The position numbers and the translations under genes were made by a program. Shown here in pieces: positions 1 to 10,594 of a DNA stretch of 64,000 bases. Position 1 is the stretch's first letter; every line of letters begins with the position of its first letter. Below the pieces are notes generated by a model that ran no database searches, had not been told where the DNA came from, and saw only the letters and a list, made by a program, of their open reading frames with translations. The stretch covers positions 62,001 to 126,000 of the forward strand of contig NW_025899911.1 in NCBI RefSeq assembly GCF_022539505.1, written 5' to 3'. The DNA comes from Lolium rigidum. Its lineage: Eukaryota > Streptophyta > Magnoliopsida > Poales > Poaceae.

Positions 1-1288
1 GTGGTGTGGGCCCCCTGGCCTCCACCGACCTCGCCCTTTCGCCTATTTATTCACGATCTCGGGAAAACCCTGAACACCCGAGCCTCCATCCACGAAAAGT
101 TCCGTCGCGGCCGCCATTGCAGACCCTAGCTCGGGAGGGTTCTGAAACTCTTCCCGGCACCCTGCCGGAGGGGGAAATCATTGCCGGAGGCATCTACATC
201 GCCATGCCCGCCTCCGAAGTGATGTGTGAGTAGTTCATTCCTGGACTATGGGTCCATAGCAGTAGCTAGATGGTTGTCTTCTCCAATTTTTGCCTCATGT
301 TTAGATCTTGTGAGCTGCCCTACATGATCAAGATCATTCTTATGTAATGCTACATGTTCTGTTTGCTGGGATCCGATGAATATTGAATACTATGTTGAGA
401 TCGATTATATATTCTTTTCATATGTTATTTGTGATCTTGCATGCTCTCCGTTGCTAGTAGATACTCTGGCCAAGTAGATGCTTGTGACTCCAAGAAGGGA
501 TATTTTATGCTTGATAGTAGGTTCATGCCTCTAGTTTTCCGGAAGAGTGACAATAGCTTTTAAGATTGTAGATGTGATGTTTCTACTAGGGAGAAAACAA
601 CAATGTTTTATCCGAGGGTAATTCTATTGTTTACTTTACACACACTACTTAATGCGATAATATGTTGCTTGCAACTTAATACTAGAAGGGGTTCGGACGA
701 TAACCGAAAGGTGGATTATTAGTCATAGACGCAGTTGAATTACGATCTATGTATTATGTTGTAATGCCCAGACGAATCTCATAGTAATCATATTGTCATG
801 TATGGTAGGTATTCTGTCAATTGCCCATCTGTAATTTGTTCACCCATCATGTTATTTATCTTTATGGAGAGGCACCTCTAGTGAACTGTGGACCCGGGTA
901 CTTTCCTTTACACTGATAAATTTATCTACTGCAATCCTGTTCTGTTTACTTACTGCAAGCTCTGTTCTCTTTAATTACTGCAAACATCTCCTTTCACTCG
1001 ATACATTTAATCCTTTGTGTTCAGCAAAACCGGTGAGATTGACAACCTCACTGTAAGTTGGGGCAAAGTATTTTGGCTGTGTTGTGTGCAGGTTCCACGT
1101 TGTTGCTGACGCTGGTAGTGCGTCCTGCCAATAGTCAGCTAGCAACACCTTCAGAAGTCACGTCTTTCTCCTACTGGTCGATTAACCTTGGTTTCTTACT
1201 GAGGGAAAACTTGCTGCTGTGCTCATCATACCTTCCTCTTGGGGTTTCCCAACGGTGTGAAATCTACGCTACACCACATCACACGTCA
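1..1288 (+). repeat. 5' LTR of element A, truncated by the window edge
   Basis: The sequence aligns, inverted, with the LTRs of element B at 2637-4029 and 8597-10056. Shared blocks include the GC-rich stretch near 140-230 and the segment near 1170-1250 ending in CTTCCTCTTGGGG. It ends in CACGTCA at 1288, a proper CA terminus, with the primer binding site 13 bases further on. The start lies outside the window. Confidence 0.85.
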
Positions 1289-1301
1289 GCAAGACTTTTT
1301 C

Positions 1302-1316
1302 TAGCGCCGTTGCCGG
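1302..1316 (+). promoter_or_regulatory. Primer binding site (tRNA-Asp type), first copy
   Basis: TAGCGCCGTTGCCGG matches the complement of the 3' end of plant tRNA-Asp (TGGCGCCGTTGCCGG) with one mismatch at the second base. It lies 13 bases after the LTR end and would prime minus-strand DNA synthesis. Confidence 0.75.
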
Positions 1317-1383
1317 AGAACTGAAAAAAAGTTACACCACAGAGATTGTCAACTCCCACAGCAATTGCCATCAAGAATTTTTC

Positions 1384-1398
1384 TGGCGCCGTTGCCGG
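1384..1398 (+). promoter_or_regulatory. Second PBS-like site, perfect tRNA-Asp match
   Basis: TGGCGCCGTTGCCGG occurs again 82 bases downstream of the first site, preceded by the same context (AAGA, then a T run and C). This copy has no mismatch to the tRNA-Asp 3' complement. It is probably a local duplication; which copy was used cannot be told from sequence. Confidence 0.65.
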
Positions 1399-1567
1399 TG
1401 AGAAAGAGGATTTTTGCAAGGGGAATCTCTCGTCTCCAATCTCTTTACTTTGTTATAGTTTTGCTTAGTTTATTTTATTTTGTCTTTGTTGCTTCATTAT
1501 ATCAAAAACAAAAAAATAGTTTAGATTATTGTTGTTATTTCTGTTGCTTAGTTTTAATTTTGCTAAA

Positions 1568-2636
1568 ATGAGTTCTGCTAAAAATACTAAGTTGTGTGAA
1601 TTTACTAGCACAAACAACAATGATTTTATTTGTACACCTATTGTTACACCTGCTCCTGAAGCAGCCTTCTATGAAATTAAACCTACTTTATTAAATCTTG
1701 TTATGAAAGAGCAATTTTCCGGTGTTAGTACTGAAGATGCCGCTTCTCACCTTAATAATTTTGTTGAACTTTGCGTGATGCAAAAATATCAGGATGTAGA
1801 TGGTGACATTATAAAACTGAAATTGTTTCATTTCTCTTTGAGAGGTAGAGCTAAAGATTGGTTGCTATCTTTGCCTAAAATATTTTTGATTCTTGGGTTA
1901 AATGCAAAGATGCTTTTGTTGGAAAATATTATCCTCCTGCTAAGATTATATCCTTGAGAAACGACATAATGAAATTTATACAATTTGATAATGAACATGT
2001 TGCTCAAGCTTGGGAAAGAATGAAATCTTTGGTAAAGAATTGTCCCACTCATGGACTGACTACTTGGATGATCATCCAAACTTTTTATGCATGACTAAAC
2101 TTTCTTCAAGAAACCTTCTGGATTCAGCTGCTAGAGGTACCTTTATGTCCATTACTTTGGGGACTGCAACTAAATTACTTGATGATATGATGATAAATTA
2201 TTCTGAATGGCACACCGAGAGAGATCCACAAGGCAAGAAGGTAAATTCTGTCGAAGAATCCTCCTCCTTGAGTGATAAAATTGATACTATTATGTCTATG
2301 CTTGTTAATGGTAAAGCTCATGTTGATCCAAATAATATTCCGTTAGCTTCTTTGGTTGCTCAAGAAGAGCATGTTGATGTGAACTTCATTAAATACAATA
2401 ATTTCAACAACAATGCTTATAGGAATAATTTTGGTAGCAACAATTATAGGCCATATCCTTCTAATAATGGTAATGCTTATGGAAATTCTTATGGTAATTC
2501 CTACAACAACAATAAAAGTGCACCCTCTGATCTTGAAGTCATGCTTAAGGACTTTATTAGTAAACAAAGTGCTTTTAATAAAACTGTTGAGGTAAAGCTT
2601 GGCAAAATTGATGTTCTTGTTTCTAAAGTTGATAGC
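1568..2636 (+). pseudogene. gag: Athila-type gag (element A), N-terminal part, broken
   Basis: This encodes the capsid part of an Athila-type Gag, the structural protein of the retrotransposon particle. The start ATG at 1568 begins MSSAKNTKLCEF, parallel to the start of the intact homologue in element B at 8411. The reading frame is lost near 1880 by a small deletion; the expected frame then runs through the AWERMKSL and CPTHGLTTW motifs to about 2090, meets a TGA, and shifts again near 2095. The last frame (to 2636) covers the NSVEE and asparagine/tyrosine-rich linker and ends in KIDVLVSKVDS, where element B is inserted. It resumes at 10062. Two frameshifts and one stop make it non-functional. 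Confidence 0.88.
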
Positions 2637-4029
2637 TGATGGCGCGTGAAGCACACGTCCGTTGGGAACCCCAAGAGGAAGGTGTGATGCGTACAACAGC
2701 AAGTTTCCCTCAGTAAGAAACCAAGGTTATCGAACCAGTAGGAGATGAAGGCCACGTGAAGGTTGTTGGTGAAGGAGTGTAGTGCGGCGCAACACTAGGG
2801 ATTCCGGCGCCAACGTGGAACCTGCACAACACAATCACAATACTTTGCCCCAACATAACAGTGAGGTTGTCAATCTCACCGGCTTGCTGAAAACAAAGGA
2901 TTAAACGTATGGTGTGGAGAATGATGTTTGCTTGCAAAGAACAACAGAGAACAGAGATTGCAGTAAATTGTATTTCAGATGCAAAAGAATGGACCGGGGT
3001 CCACAGTTCACTAGTGGTGTCTCTCCAATAAGATAAATAGCATGTTGGGTGAACAAATTACAGTTGGGCAATTGACAAATAGAGATGCACATACATATAT
3101 CATGATGACTACTATGAGATTTAATTAGGGCATTACGATAAATAATATAGACCGCTATCCAGCATGCATCTATGCCTAAAAAGTCAACCTTCGGGTTAGC
3201 ATCCGCACCCCTTCCAGTATTAAGTTTCAAACAACAGACAATTGCATTAAGTACTGTGCGTAATGTAATCAACACAAATATCCTTAAACAAAGCATTGGT
3301 GTTTTATCCCTAGTGGCAACAGCACATCCACAACCTTAGAACTTTCTGTCACTGTCCCAGATTCAATGGAGGCATGAACCCACTATCGAGCATAAATGCT
3401 CCCTCTTGGAGTTACAAGTATCAACTTGGCCAGAGCCTCTACTAGCAACGGAGAGCATGCAAGAACATAAATAACACATATATGATATATTGATAATCAA
3501 CTTGACATAGTATTCAATATTCATCGGATCCCAACAAACGCAACATGTAGCATTACAAATAGACGATCTTGATCATGATAGGCAGCTCACAAGATCTAAA
3601 CATGATAGCACAAGAGGAGAAGACAACCATCTAGCTACTGCTATGGACCCATAGTTCAAGGATGAACTACTCACGCATCAGTCCGGAGGCGGGCATGGTG
3701 ATATAGAGCCCTCCGGTGATGATTCCCCTCTCCGGCAGGGTGCCTGAGGCGATCTCCTGAATCCTCCGAGATGGGATTGGCGGCGGCGGCATCTCTGGAA
3801 CTTTTCTCGTATCGTGGCTCTCGGTAATAGGGTTTTCGTGACGGAGAGAATATATAGGCGAAGGGGCAGAGTCGGCAGGCGCTCGAGGGGCCCACCCGAT
3901 AGGGCGGCGCGCCCAAGGGTGGGGCCGCGCCCCCCAAGGGTGTGGCCGCCTCGTCGCCCCTCTTCGTCTCCTCTTCGGACTTCTGGAAGGCTCCGTGCAA
4001 AATAAGACCGTGGGCTTTTGTTTCGTCCA
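2637..4029 (-). repeat. 3' LTR of element B, inner end deleted
   Basis: It aligns co-linearly with the right LTR (8597-10056) from the block GTGAAGGAGTGTAGTGCGG up to TTTCGTCCA at 4029. There the right LTR continues with ATTCCGAGAATATTTCC, whereas this copy jumps straight into internal sequence. The missing piece, about 185 bases in the right LTR, includes the LTR start and the adjacent polypurine tract. Confidence 0.85.
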
Positions 4030-6410
4030 CATAAAGCAATATAACAAGTGCAATAAGTAAACATGTAGGAATCAATGCACACAGTTGAGACAAGTGTTTG
4101 TTTCTAAGATGGAAAGAAGTAGGTAAACTGACTCAACATAAAGTAAAAGAAAGGCCCTTCGCAGAGGGAAGCATGGATTACTCATGTGCTAGAGCTTTTT
4201 ATTTTGAAAACATGGAAACAATTTTGTCAACGGTAGTAATAATTCATATGTGTTATGCATAAAACCTCCTATAAGTTGCAAGCCTCATGCATCGAATACC
4301 AATAGTGCCCGCACCTTGTCCTAATTAGCTCGGATTTCCATGGATTATCATTGCATTACATATGTTTCAACCAAGTGTCACAAAGGGGTACCTCTATGTC
4401 ACCTATACAAAGGTCCAAGGAGAAAGATCGCATTTGATTTCTCAGTTTTGATAGATCTAAACTTGAGGACATCCATACCGGGATAACATAGAAAACAGAT
4501 AATGGACTCCTCTTTAATTCTTAAGCATTCAACAACAGATAATATTCTCATTAGAGATTGAGGATTAATGTCCAAGCTGAAACTTCCACCATGATATATG
4601 GCTTTGGTTGGCGGCCCAATGTTCTTCTCTAACAATATGCATACTCAAACCATTTAATCATGATAAATCACCCTTACTCTAGACAAGACGAACATGCATA
4701 GCAACTCACATGATATTCAACAAAGGTGTAAAAAGTTGATGGCGTCCCCAGAAACATGGTTACCGCTCAACAAGCAACTTATAAGAAATAAGATACATAA
4801 GCAACATATTCAATACCACAATAGTTTTTAAGCTATTTTCCCATGAGCTATGTATTGCAAAGACAAGGAGTGAAATTTTAAAGGTAGCACGCAAGCAATT
4901 TACTTGGAATGGCAGAGAAATACCACATAGTAGGTAGTTATGGTGGACACAAATGGCATGGGTTTTGGCTCAAGGTTTTGGATGCACGAGAAGTATTCCT
5001 TCTCAGTACAAGGCTTTGGCTAGCAAGGTTGTTTGAAGCAAATACAAGTATGAACCGGTACAGCAAAACTTACATAAGAACATATTGCAAGCATTATAAG
5101 ACTCTACACTGTCTCATTGTTGCTCAAACTCTTTTACCAGAAAATATCTAGACCTTAGAGAGATCAATCATGCAATCCAAATTTCAACAAGCTCTACAGT
5201 AGTTCTCCACTAATAGCTTTAAACTACATGATGCAAAAGCTTAAACATGATCTATGAGAGCTCAAAACAATTGACAAGTATCAAATTATTCAAGACAATA
5301 TACCATTTACCACATGAAGCATTTTCTATTTCCAACCAAATAGCAATCAACGAAGCGGTTTTCAACTCCGCCATGAACATTAAAAGTAGAACTAAGAACA
5401 CCAATGTTCATATGAAAAAGCGGAGCCTGTATTTCTCCAATACAATGAATGCTAGGATACGATTTTATTTAAACATAAACAAAAACAAAAACAAATAGAC
5501 GCTCCAAGGAAAGCACATAAGATGTGACGGAATAAAAATATAGTTTCACTAGAGGTGACCTGATAAGTTGTCGATGAAGAAGGGGATGCCTTGGGCATCC
5601 CCAAGCTTAGATGCTTGAGTCTTCTTGAAATATGCAGGGATGAACCACGGGGGCATCCCCAAGCTTAGACTTTTCACTCTTCTTGATCATATTATATCAT
5701 CCTCCTCTCTTGACCCTTGAAAACTTCCTCCACACCAAACTCAAAACAAACTCATTAGAGGGTTAGTGCATAATCAAAAATTCACATGTTCAGAGGGGAC
5801 ACAATCATTCTTAACACTTCTGGACATTGCCCAAAGCTACTGAAAGTTAATGGAACAAAGAAATCCACTCAACACAGTAAAAGAGGCAATGCGAAATAAA
5901 AGGCAGAATCTGTCAAAACAGAACAGTCCGTAAAGACGAATTTTTTAGAGGCACTTAACAGGCTCAGATGAAAAAGCTCAAAACTAATGAAAGTTGCGTA
6001 CATATCTGAGGATCACGCATGAATTTTCGCAGATTTTTTTGATTCTTCTACAGAGAGAAAAACGCGAATTCGTGACAGATAAGAAATCTGTTTCTGCGCA
6101 GAAATCCAAATCTAGTATCAACCTTCTATTAGAGACTTTACTTGGCACAACAATACATGATAAGGATAGGTTGCTACAGTAATAACAACTTCCGAGACAC
6201 AACAAAACAGTAGTAAAAATAAAAAACAACATGGGTTATCTCCCAAGAAGTGCTTTTCTTTAACGCCTTTCAGCTAGGCGCAGATAGTGCAAATCAAGTA
6301 TTATCAAGAGAAGAAGCATCAACATCATAATTTGTTCTAATAATAGAATCAAAAGGCAACTTCATTCTCTTTCTAGGGAAGTGTTCCATACCTTTCTTGA
6401 GAGGGAATTG
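4030..6410 (-). other. Non-coding 3' tail of element B
   Basis: I find no credible gene here. The stretch aligns with 19790-22010 in element C and in part with 52878-54720 in element G, for example the shared blocks around CAATGTTCTTCTCTAAC and GGTTATCTCCCAAGAAGTGC. It therefore is the conserved untranslated 3' region of this retrotransposon group. It joins the gag-protease ORF directly where pol would be expected. Confidence 0.8.
5582..5668 (-). repeat. Palindrome and two polypurine-tract-like repeats
   Basis: A 21-base inverted repeat (two 9-base arms around TTG) lies at 5582-5602. The 16-mer GCATCCCCAAGCTTAG occurs at 5595-5610 and again at 5653-5668. On the - strand it reads CTAAGCTTGGGGATGC, the same sequence that adjoins the 3' LTR of element C at 19450. 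Element C carries the same arrangement at 21329-21415. Confidence 0.7.
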
Positions 6411-8411
6411 CTACTTAATATTTCCTTCCTTTATATCAATAATAGCACCAACAGTTCGAAGAAAGGGTCTTCCCAAAACAATAGGACAAGATGCATTGCA
6501 TTCGATATCCAAGACAACAAAATCAACGGGGACAAGGTTATTGTTAACCGTAATGTGAACATTATCAATCCTCCCCAAAGGTTTCTTTATAGAATTATCA
6601 GCAAGATTAACATCCAAATAACAATTTTTCAATGGTGGCAAGTCAAGCATATCATAGAGTTTCTTAGGCATAACAGAAATACTTGCACCAAGATCACATA
6701 AAGCACTACAATCAAAATCATTGACCTTCATCTTAATAATGGGCTCCCAACCATCTTCCAACTTCCTAGGAATAGAAGTTTCAAGTTTATTTTCTTCTCT
6801 AGCTTTAATGAGAGCATTTGTAATATGTTTTGTAAAGGCTAAATTTATAGCACTAGCATTAGGACTTCTAGCAAGTTTTTGTAAGAACTTAATAACTTCA
6901 GAGATATGACAACTATCAAAATCTAAACCATTATGATCTAAAGCAATGGGATCATTGGCCACAATATTCTGAAAAATTTCAGCACTTTTATCACAAACAG
7001 TTTCAGCAGTTTCAGGCAATTTTGCACGCTTTGTACTAGGAGTAGATACATTGCCAACACCAATTATTTTACCATTGATAGTAGGAGGTTTAGCAACATG
7101 TGAAGCATCAACATTACTAGTGGTGGTAATAGTCCAAACTTTAGCTACATTATTCTCTTTAGCAAGTTTTTCTCTTTCTTCTCTTTCCCACCTAGCATGC
7201 AATTCAACCATCAATCTAATATTGTCATTAATTCGAACTTGGATAGCGTTTGCTGTAGCAAATGACTTAATATCTTTATCTTCATTAGGCATAACTTTCA
7301 ATTTTAAAAGATCAACATCAGCAGCATGACTATCAACCTTAGAAGCAAGAACATCAATTTTACCAAGCTTTTCTTCAACAGATTTATTAAAAGCAGTTTG
7401 TGTACTAATAAATTCTTTAAGCATGGCTTCAAGACCAGAGGGTGCACTCCTACTATTGTTGTAAGAATTACCATAAGAATTATCATAAGAATTACCATAA
7501 GAATTACCATTATTAGAAGGATATGGCCTATAGTTGTTGTTACCAAAATTATTTCTATAAGCATTGTTGTTGAAATTATTATTTTTAATGAAATTCACAT
7601 CAACATGCTCTTCTTGAGCAACCAATGAAGCTACAGGAACATTATTAGGATCAACATTAGATCTACCATTAACAAGCATAGACATAATAACATCAATCTT
7701 ATCACTCAAGGAGGAGGTTTCTTCAACAGAATTTAGCTTCTTACCTTGCGGAGTCCTTTCAGTGTGCCATTCAGAGTAGTTGATCATCATATCATCAAGA
7801 AGATTTGTTGCAGCACCCAAAGTGATGGACATAAAAGTACCTCCAGCAGCTGAATCCAATAGGTTCCTCGAAGAAAAATTTAATCCTGCATAGAAGGTTT
7901 GGATGATCATCCAAGTAGTTAGTCCATGGGTAGGGCAATTCTTCACCAAAGATTTCATTCTTTCCCATGCTTGGGCAACATGTTCATTGTCCAATTGCTT
8001 AAAATTCATAATGCTACTTCTCAAAGATATAATTTTAGCAGGAGGATAATATCTACCAATGAAAGCATCTTTACATTTAGTCCATGAATCAATACTATTC
8101 TTAGGCAAAGGTAGCAACCAATCTTTAGCTCTTGCTCTTAATGAGAAAGGAAACAATTTCAGTTTTATAATATCCCCATCTACATCCTTATACTTTTGCA
8201 TTTCACAAAGTTCAACAAAATTATTAAGATGGGCAGCAGCATCATCAGTACTAACACCAGAAAATTGCTCTCTCATAACAAGATTCAGTAAAGCAGGTTT
8301 AATTTCATAAAATTCTGCTGTAGTAGCAGGTGGCGCAATAGGAGTGCATATAAAATCATTATTATTGGTGCTAGTGAAATCACACAACTTAGTATTTTCA
8401 GGAGTATTCAT
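6411..8411 (-). CDS. gag-pro: Athila-type Gag-protease polyprotein, 666 codons, open
   Basis: This is the structural Gag plus aspartic protease of an Athila-type retrotransposon, acting in the cytoplasmic virus-like particle. The start ATG at 8411 gives MNTPENTKLCDF. Capsid-type sequence fills about residues 1-250 (motifs FPFSLRARAKDWL, YYPPAKI, AWERMKSL, CPTHGLTTW). An asparagine/tyrosine-rich linker follows at about 275-330. I see no CCHC zinc knuckle. The protease lies in the last 110 residues: CDLGASISVMP is the DSGA-like active site near residue 565, and IVLGRPFL is the second signature. The frame ends soon after the protease with no RT. The frame is open throughout, unlike its homologue in element A. 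Trans use by other elements is possible but inferred. Confidence 0.9.
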   Translation of the reverse strand: MNTPENTKLCDFTSTNNNDFICTPIAPPATTAEFYEIKPALLNLVMREQFSGVSTDDAAAHLNNFVELCEMQKYKDVDGDIIKLKLFPFSLRARAKDWLLPLPKNSIDSWTKCKDAFIGRYYPPAKIISLRSSIMNFKQLDNEHVAQAWERMKSLVKNCPTHGLTTWMIIQTFYAGLNFSSRNLLDSAAGGTFMSITLGAATNLLDDMMINYSEWHTERTPQGKKLNSVEETSSLSDKIDVIMSMLVNGRSNVDPNNVPVASLVAQEEHVDVNFIKNNNFNNNAYRNNFGNNNYRPYPSNNGNSYGNSYDNSYGNSYNNSRSAPSGLEAMLKEFISTQTAFNKSVEEKLGKIDVLASKVDSHAADVDLLKLKVMPNEDKDIKSFATANAIQVRINDNIRLMVELHARWEREEREKLAKENNVAKVWTITTTSNVDASHVAKPPTINGKIIGVGNVSTPSTKRAKLPETAETVCDKSAEIFQNIVANDPIALDHNGLDFDSCHISEVIKFLQKLARSPNASAINLAFTKHITNALIKAREENKLETSIPRKLEDGWEPIIKMKVNDFDCSALCDLGASISVMPKKLYDMLDLPPLKNCYLDVNLADNSIKKPLGRIDNVHITVNNNLVPVDFVVLDIECNASCPIVLGRPFLRTVGAIIDIKEGNIK

Positions 8412-8596
8412 TTTAACAGTAATAAAAACAAGTAAAGCAAACTAAATTAGGTAAAGTAAAACAAGTAACTAATTTTTTTGTGTTTTTGATCTAAAGAAAG
8501 CAAACAAGATAGAAAATAAAATAAAGTAAAGCAAGACAATAAACAAAGTAAAGAGATTGGATGTGAGAGACTCCCCTTGCAGCGTGTCTTGATCTC
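8412..8596 (-). other. Leader of element B; PBS lost
   Basis: On the - strand the leader resembles the one before gag in element A (CCAATCTCTTTACTTTG and flanks). Where A has the tRNA-Asp site, B runs from CCCCTTGCA (+ strand) into about 14 unmatched bases and then directly into LTR sequence near 8597. No TGGCGCC motif is present, so the primer site was removed by a deletion that also took the inner end of the LTR. Confidence 0.7.
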
Positions 8597-10056
8597 CACG
8601 TGAAGGAGTGTAGTGCGGCGCAACACCAGGGATTCCAGCGCCAACGTGAAACCTGCACAACACAATCACAATACTTTGCCCCAACTTAACAGTGAGGTTG
8701 TCAATCTCACCGGCTTGCTGAAAACAAAGGATTAAACGTATGGTGTGGAGAATGATGTTTGCTTGCGAAGAACAACAGAGAACAGAGATTGCAGTAGATT
8801 GTATTTCAGATGTAAAAGAATGGACCGGGGTCCACAGTTCACTAGTGGTGTCTCTCCAATAAGATAAATAGCATGTTGGGTGAACAAATTACAATTGGGC
8901 AATTGACAAATAGAGATGCACATACATATATCATGATGACTACTATGAGATTTAATTAGGGCATTACGACAAATAACATAGACCGCTATCCAAGCATGCA
9001 TCTATGCCTAAAAAGTCCACCTTCGGGTTAGCATCCGCACCCCTTCCAGTATTAAGTTGCAAACAACAGACAATTGCATTAAGTACTGTGCGTAATGTAA
9101 TCAACACAAATATCCTTAGACAAAGCATTGATGTTTTATCCCTAGTGGCAACAACACATCCACAACCTTAGAACTTTCTGTCACTGTCCCAGATTCAATG
9201 GAGGCATGAACCCACTATCGAGCATAAATACTCCCTCTTGGAGTTACAAGTATCAACTTGGCCAGAGCCTCTACTAGCAACGGAGAGCATGCAAGAACAT
9301 AAATAACACATATATGATAGATTGATAATCAACTTGACATAGTATTCAATATTCATCGGATCCCAACAAACGCAACATGTAGCATTACAAATAGACGATC
9401 TTGATCATGATAGGCAGCTCACAAGATCAAAACATGATAGCACAAGAGGAGAAGACAACCATCTAGCTACTGCTATGGACCCATAGTCCAAGGATGAACT
9501 ACTCACGCATCAGTCCGGAGGCGGGCATGGTGATGTAGAGCCCTCCGGTGATGATTCCCCTCTCCGGCAGGGTGCCGGAGGCGATCTCCTGAATCCCCCG
9601 AGATGGGATTGGCGGAGGCGGCGTCTCTGGAACTTTTCTCGTATCGTGGCTCTCGGTAATAGGGTTTTCGCGACAGAGAGAATATATAGGCGAAGGGGCA
9701 GAGTCGGGAGGCGCTCGAGGGCCCACCCCATAGGGCGGCGCACCCAAGGGTGGGGCCGCGCCCCCCTAGGGTGTGGCCGCCTCGTCGCCCCTCTTCGTCT
9801 CCTCTTCGGACTTCTGGAAGGCTGCGTGCAAAATAAGACCGTGGGCTTTTTTTTCGTCCAATTCCGAGAATATTTCCTGTGTAGGATTTCTGAAACCAAA
9901 AACAGCAGAAAACAGGAACTGGCGCTTTGGCATCTTGTTAATAGGTTAGTACCGGAAAATGCATAAAAATGATATAAAGTGTATATAAAACATTTGAGTA
10001 TTGTCATATAACTAGCATGGAACATAAGAAATTATATATACGTTTGAGACGTATCA
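8597..10056 (-). repeat. 5' LTR of element B, inner end deleted
   Basis: It aligns with 2637-4029 and extends to the true LTR start (GAGACGTATCA in + coordinates, ending at 10056). The first 150 or so bases of the left LTR (TGATGGCGCGTGAAGC and onward) have no counterpart here. The outer terminus is intact and adjoins the TSD ATAGC. Confidence 0.85.
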
Positions 10057-10061
10057 ATAGC

Positions 10062-10594
10062 CTTGCTCATGATGTCGATTTTCTTAAATTAAAGTTTATG
10101 CCTCATGATGTTAAAGAAAGTAAAACTTTGAATGCCATTCAAGTTATAATTCATGAAAATGTTAGGATGTTGGCGGAATTGCATGCTAGGTGGGAAAGAG
10201 AAGATGAAATTTCTAGAAACAAAAATTTGAATAAAATTTGTATCATCACCACCACCAGTAGTATGAAGTCTCAAATACTAGCCACTCTCCTACTATTAAT
10301 GGTAAAATAATTGGTGTAGGAAAAGTCCCCGCTCCTTCTACAAAATTGCCTAAAACAACTGAAACTGCTCGTGATAAGTGTGCTGAAATTTTTCATAGTA
10401 TGGGAGACAATAGTACTTTCACTTTTGAGAAAAATGACTTTGATTTTGATGATTGCAATATCTCTGAAGTAATTAAGTTCTTACAAAATCTTGCGAGAAG
10501 TCCTAATGCTAGTGCTATATATATGGCTTTCACGAAGCACATTACAAATGCTCTAATGCAAATTAGAGAAGAGAAATTAAAGCGTGAATCTTCT
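10062..10594 (+). pseudogene. gag: Athila-type gag (element A), continuation after B
   Basis: This continues the Gag of element A after the B insertion. It starts at LAHDVDFLKLKFMP, which matches residues following KVDS in the B homologue. A frameshift lies near 10260 (after CIITTTSSM), and the second frame from 10346 carries AEIFHSM, ISEVIKFLQNLARSPNASA and AFTKHITNAL, all conserved in B. The sequence stops at 10594 because the LTR of element D begins there; the protease of A is not in the window. Confidence 0.87.

Larger units (their letters stand above)
1..2636 (+). mobile_element. Athila-type Gypsy element A, 5' part
   Basis: This is the left part of an LTR retrotransposon on the + strand: LTR tail, tRNA-Asp-type PBS, leader, then a broken gag. 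The element is interrupted at 2637 by element B and resumes at 10062. One copy of the TSD ATAGC lies at 2632-2636 and the second at 10057-10061. Gag is then cut again at 10594 by the Tekay element D and does not resume in this window. The clade is inferred from the gag sequence and the tRNA-Asp primer site, both typical of Athila elements. Confidence 0.88.
2637..10056 (-). mobile_element. Athila-type Gypsy element B inserted in gag of A
   Basis: This complete insertion lies on the - strand between two copies of the TSD ATAGC (2632-2636 and 10057-10061). In + coordinates it starts TGATGG and ends GACGTATCA, so the element reads TGATACGTC...CCATCA. The order from right to left is 5' LTR, leader without PBS, gag-protease ORF, long non-coding tail, 3' LTR. 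RT, RNase H and integrase are absent. Both LTRs lack their inner ends, so the copy as it stands could not complete reverse transcription. Confidence 0.9.

Noticed and set aside
3667..4093. Arginine/proline-rich frames of 128-140 codons
   Set aside because: They lie in the GC-rich block of the Athila-type LTR and recur in every LTR copy (9499, 18869, 24059, 45685, 55168, 56700) with different frames.
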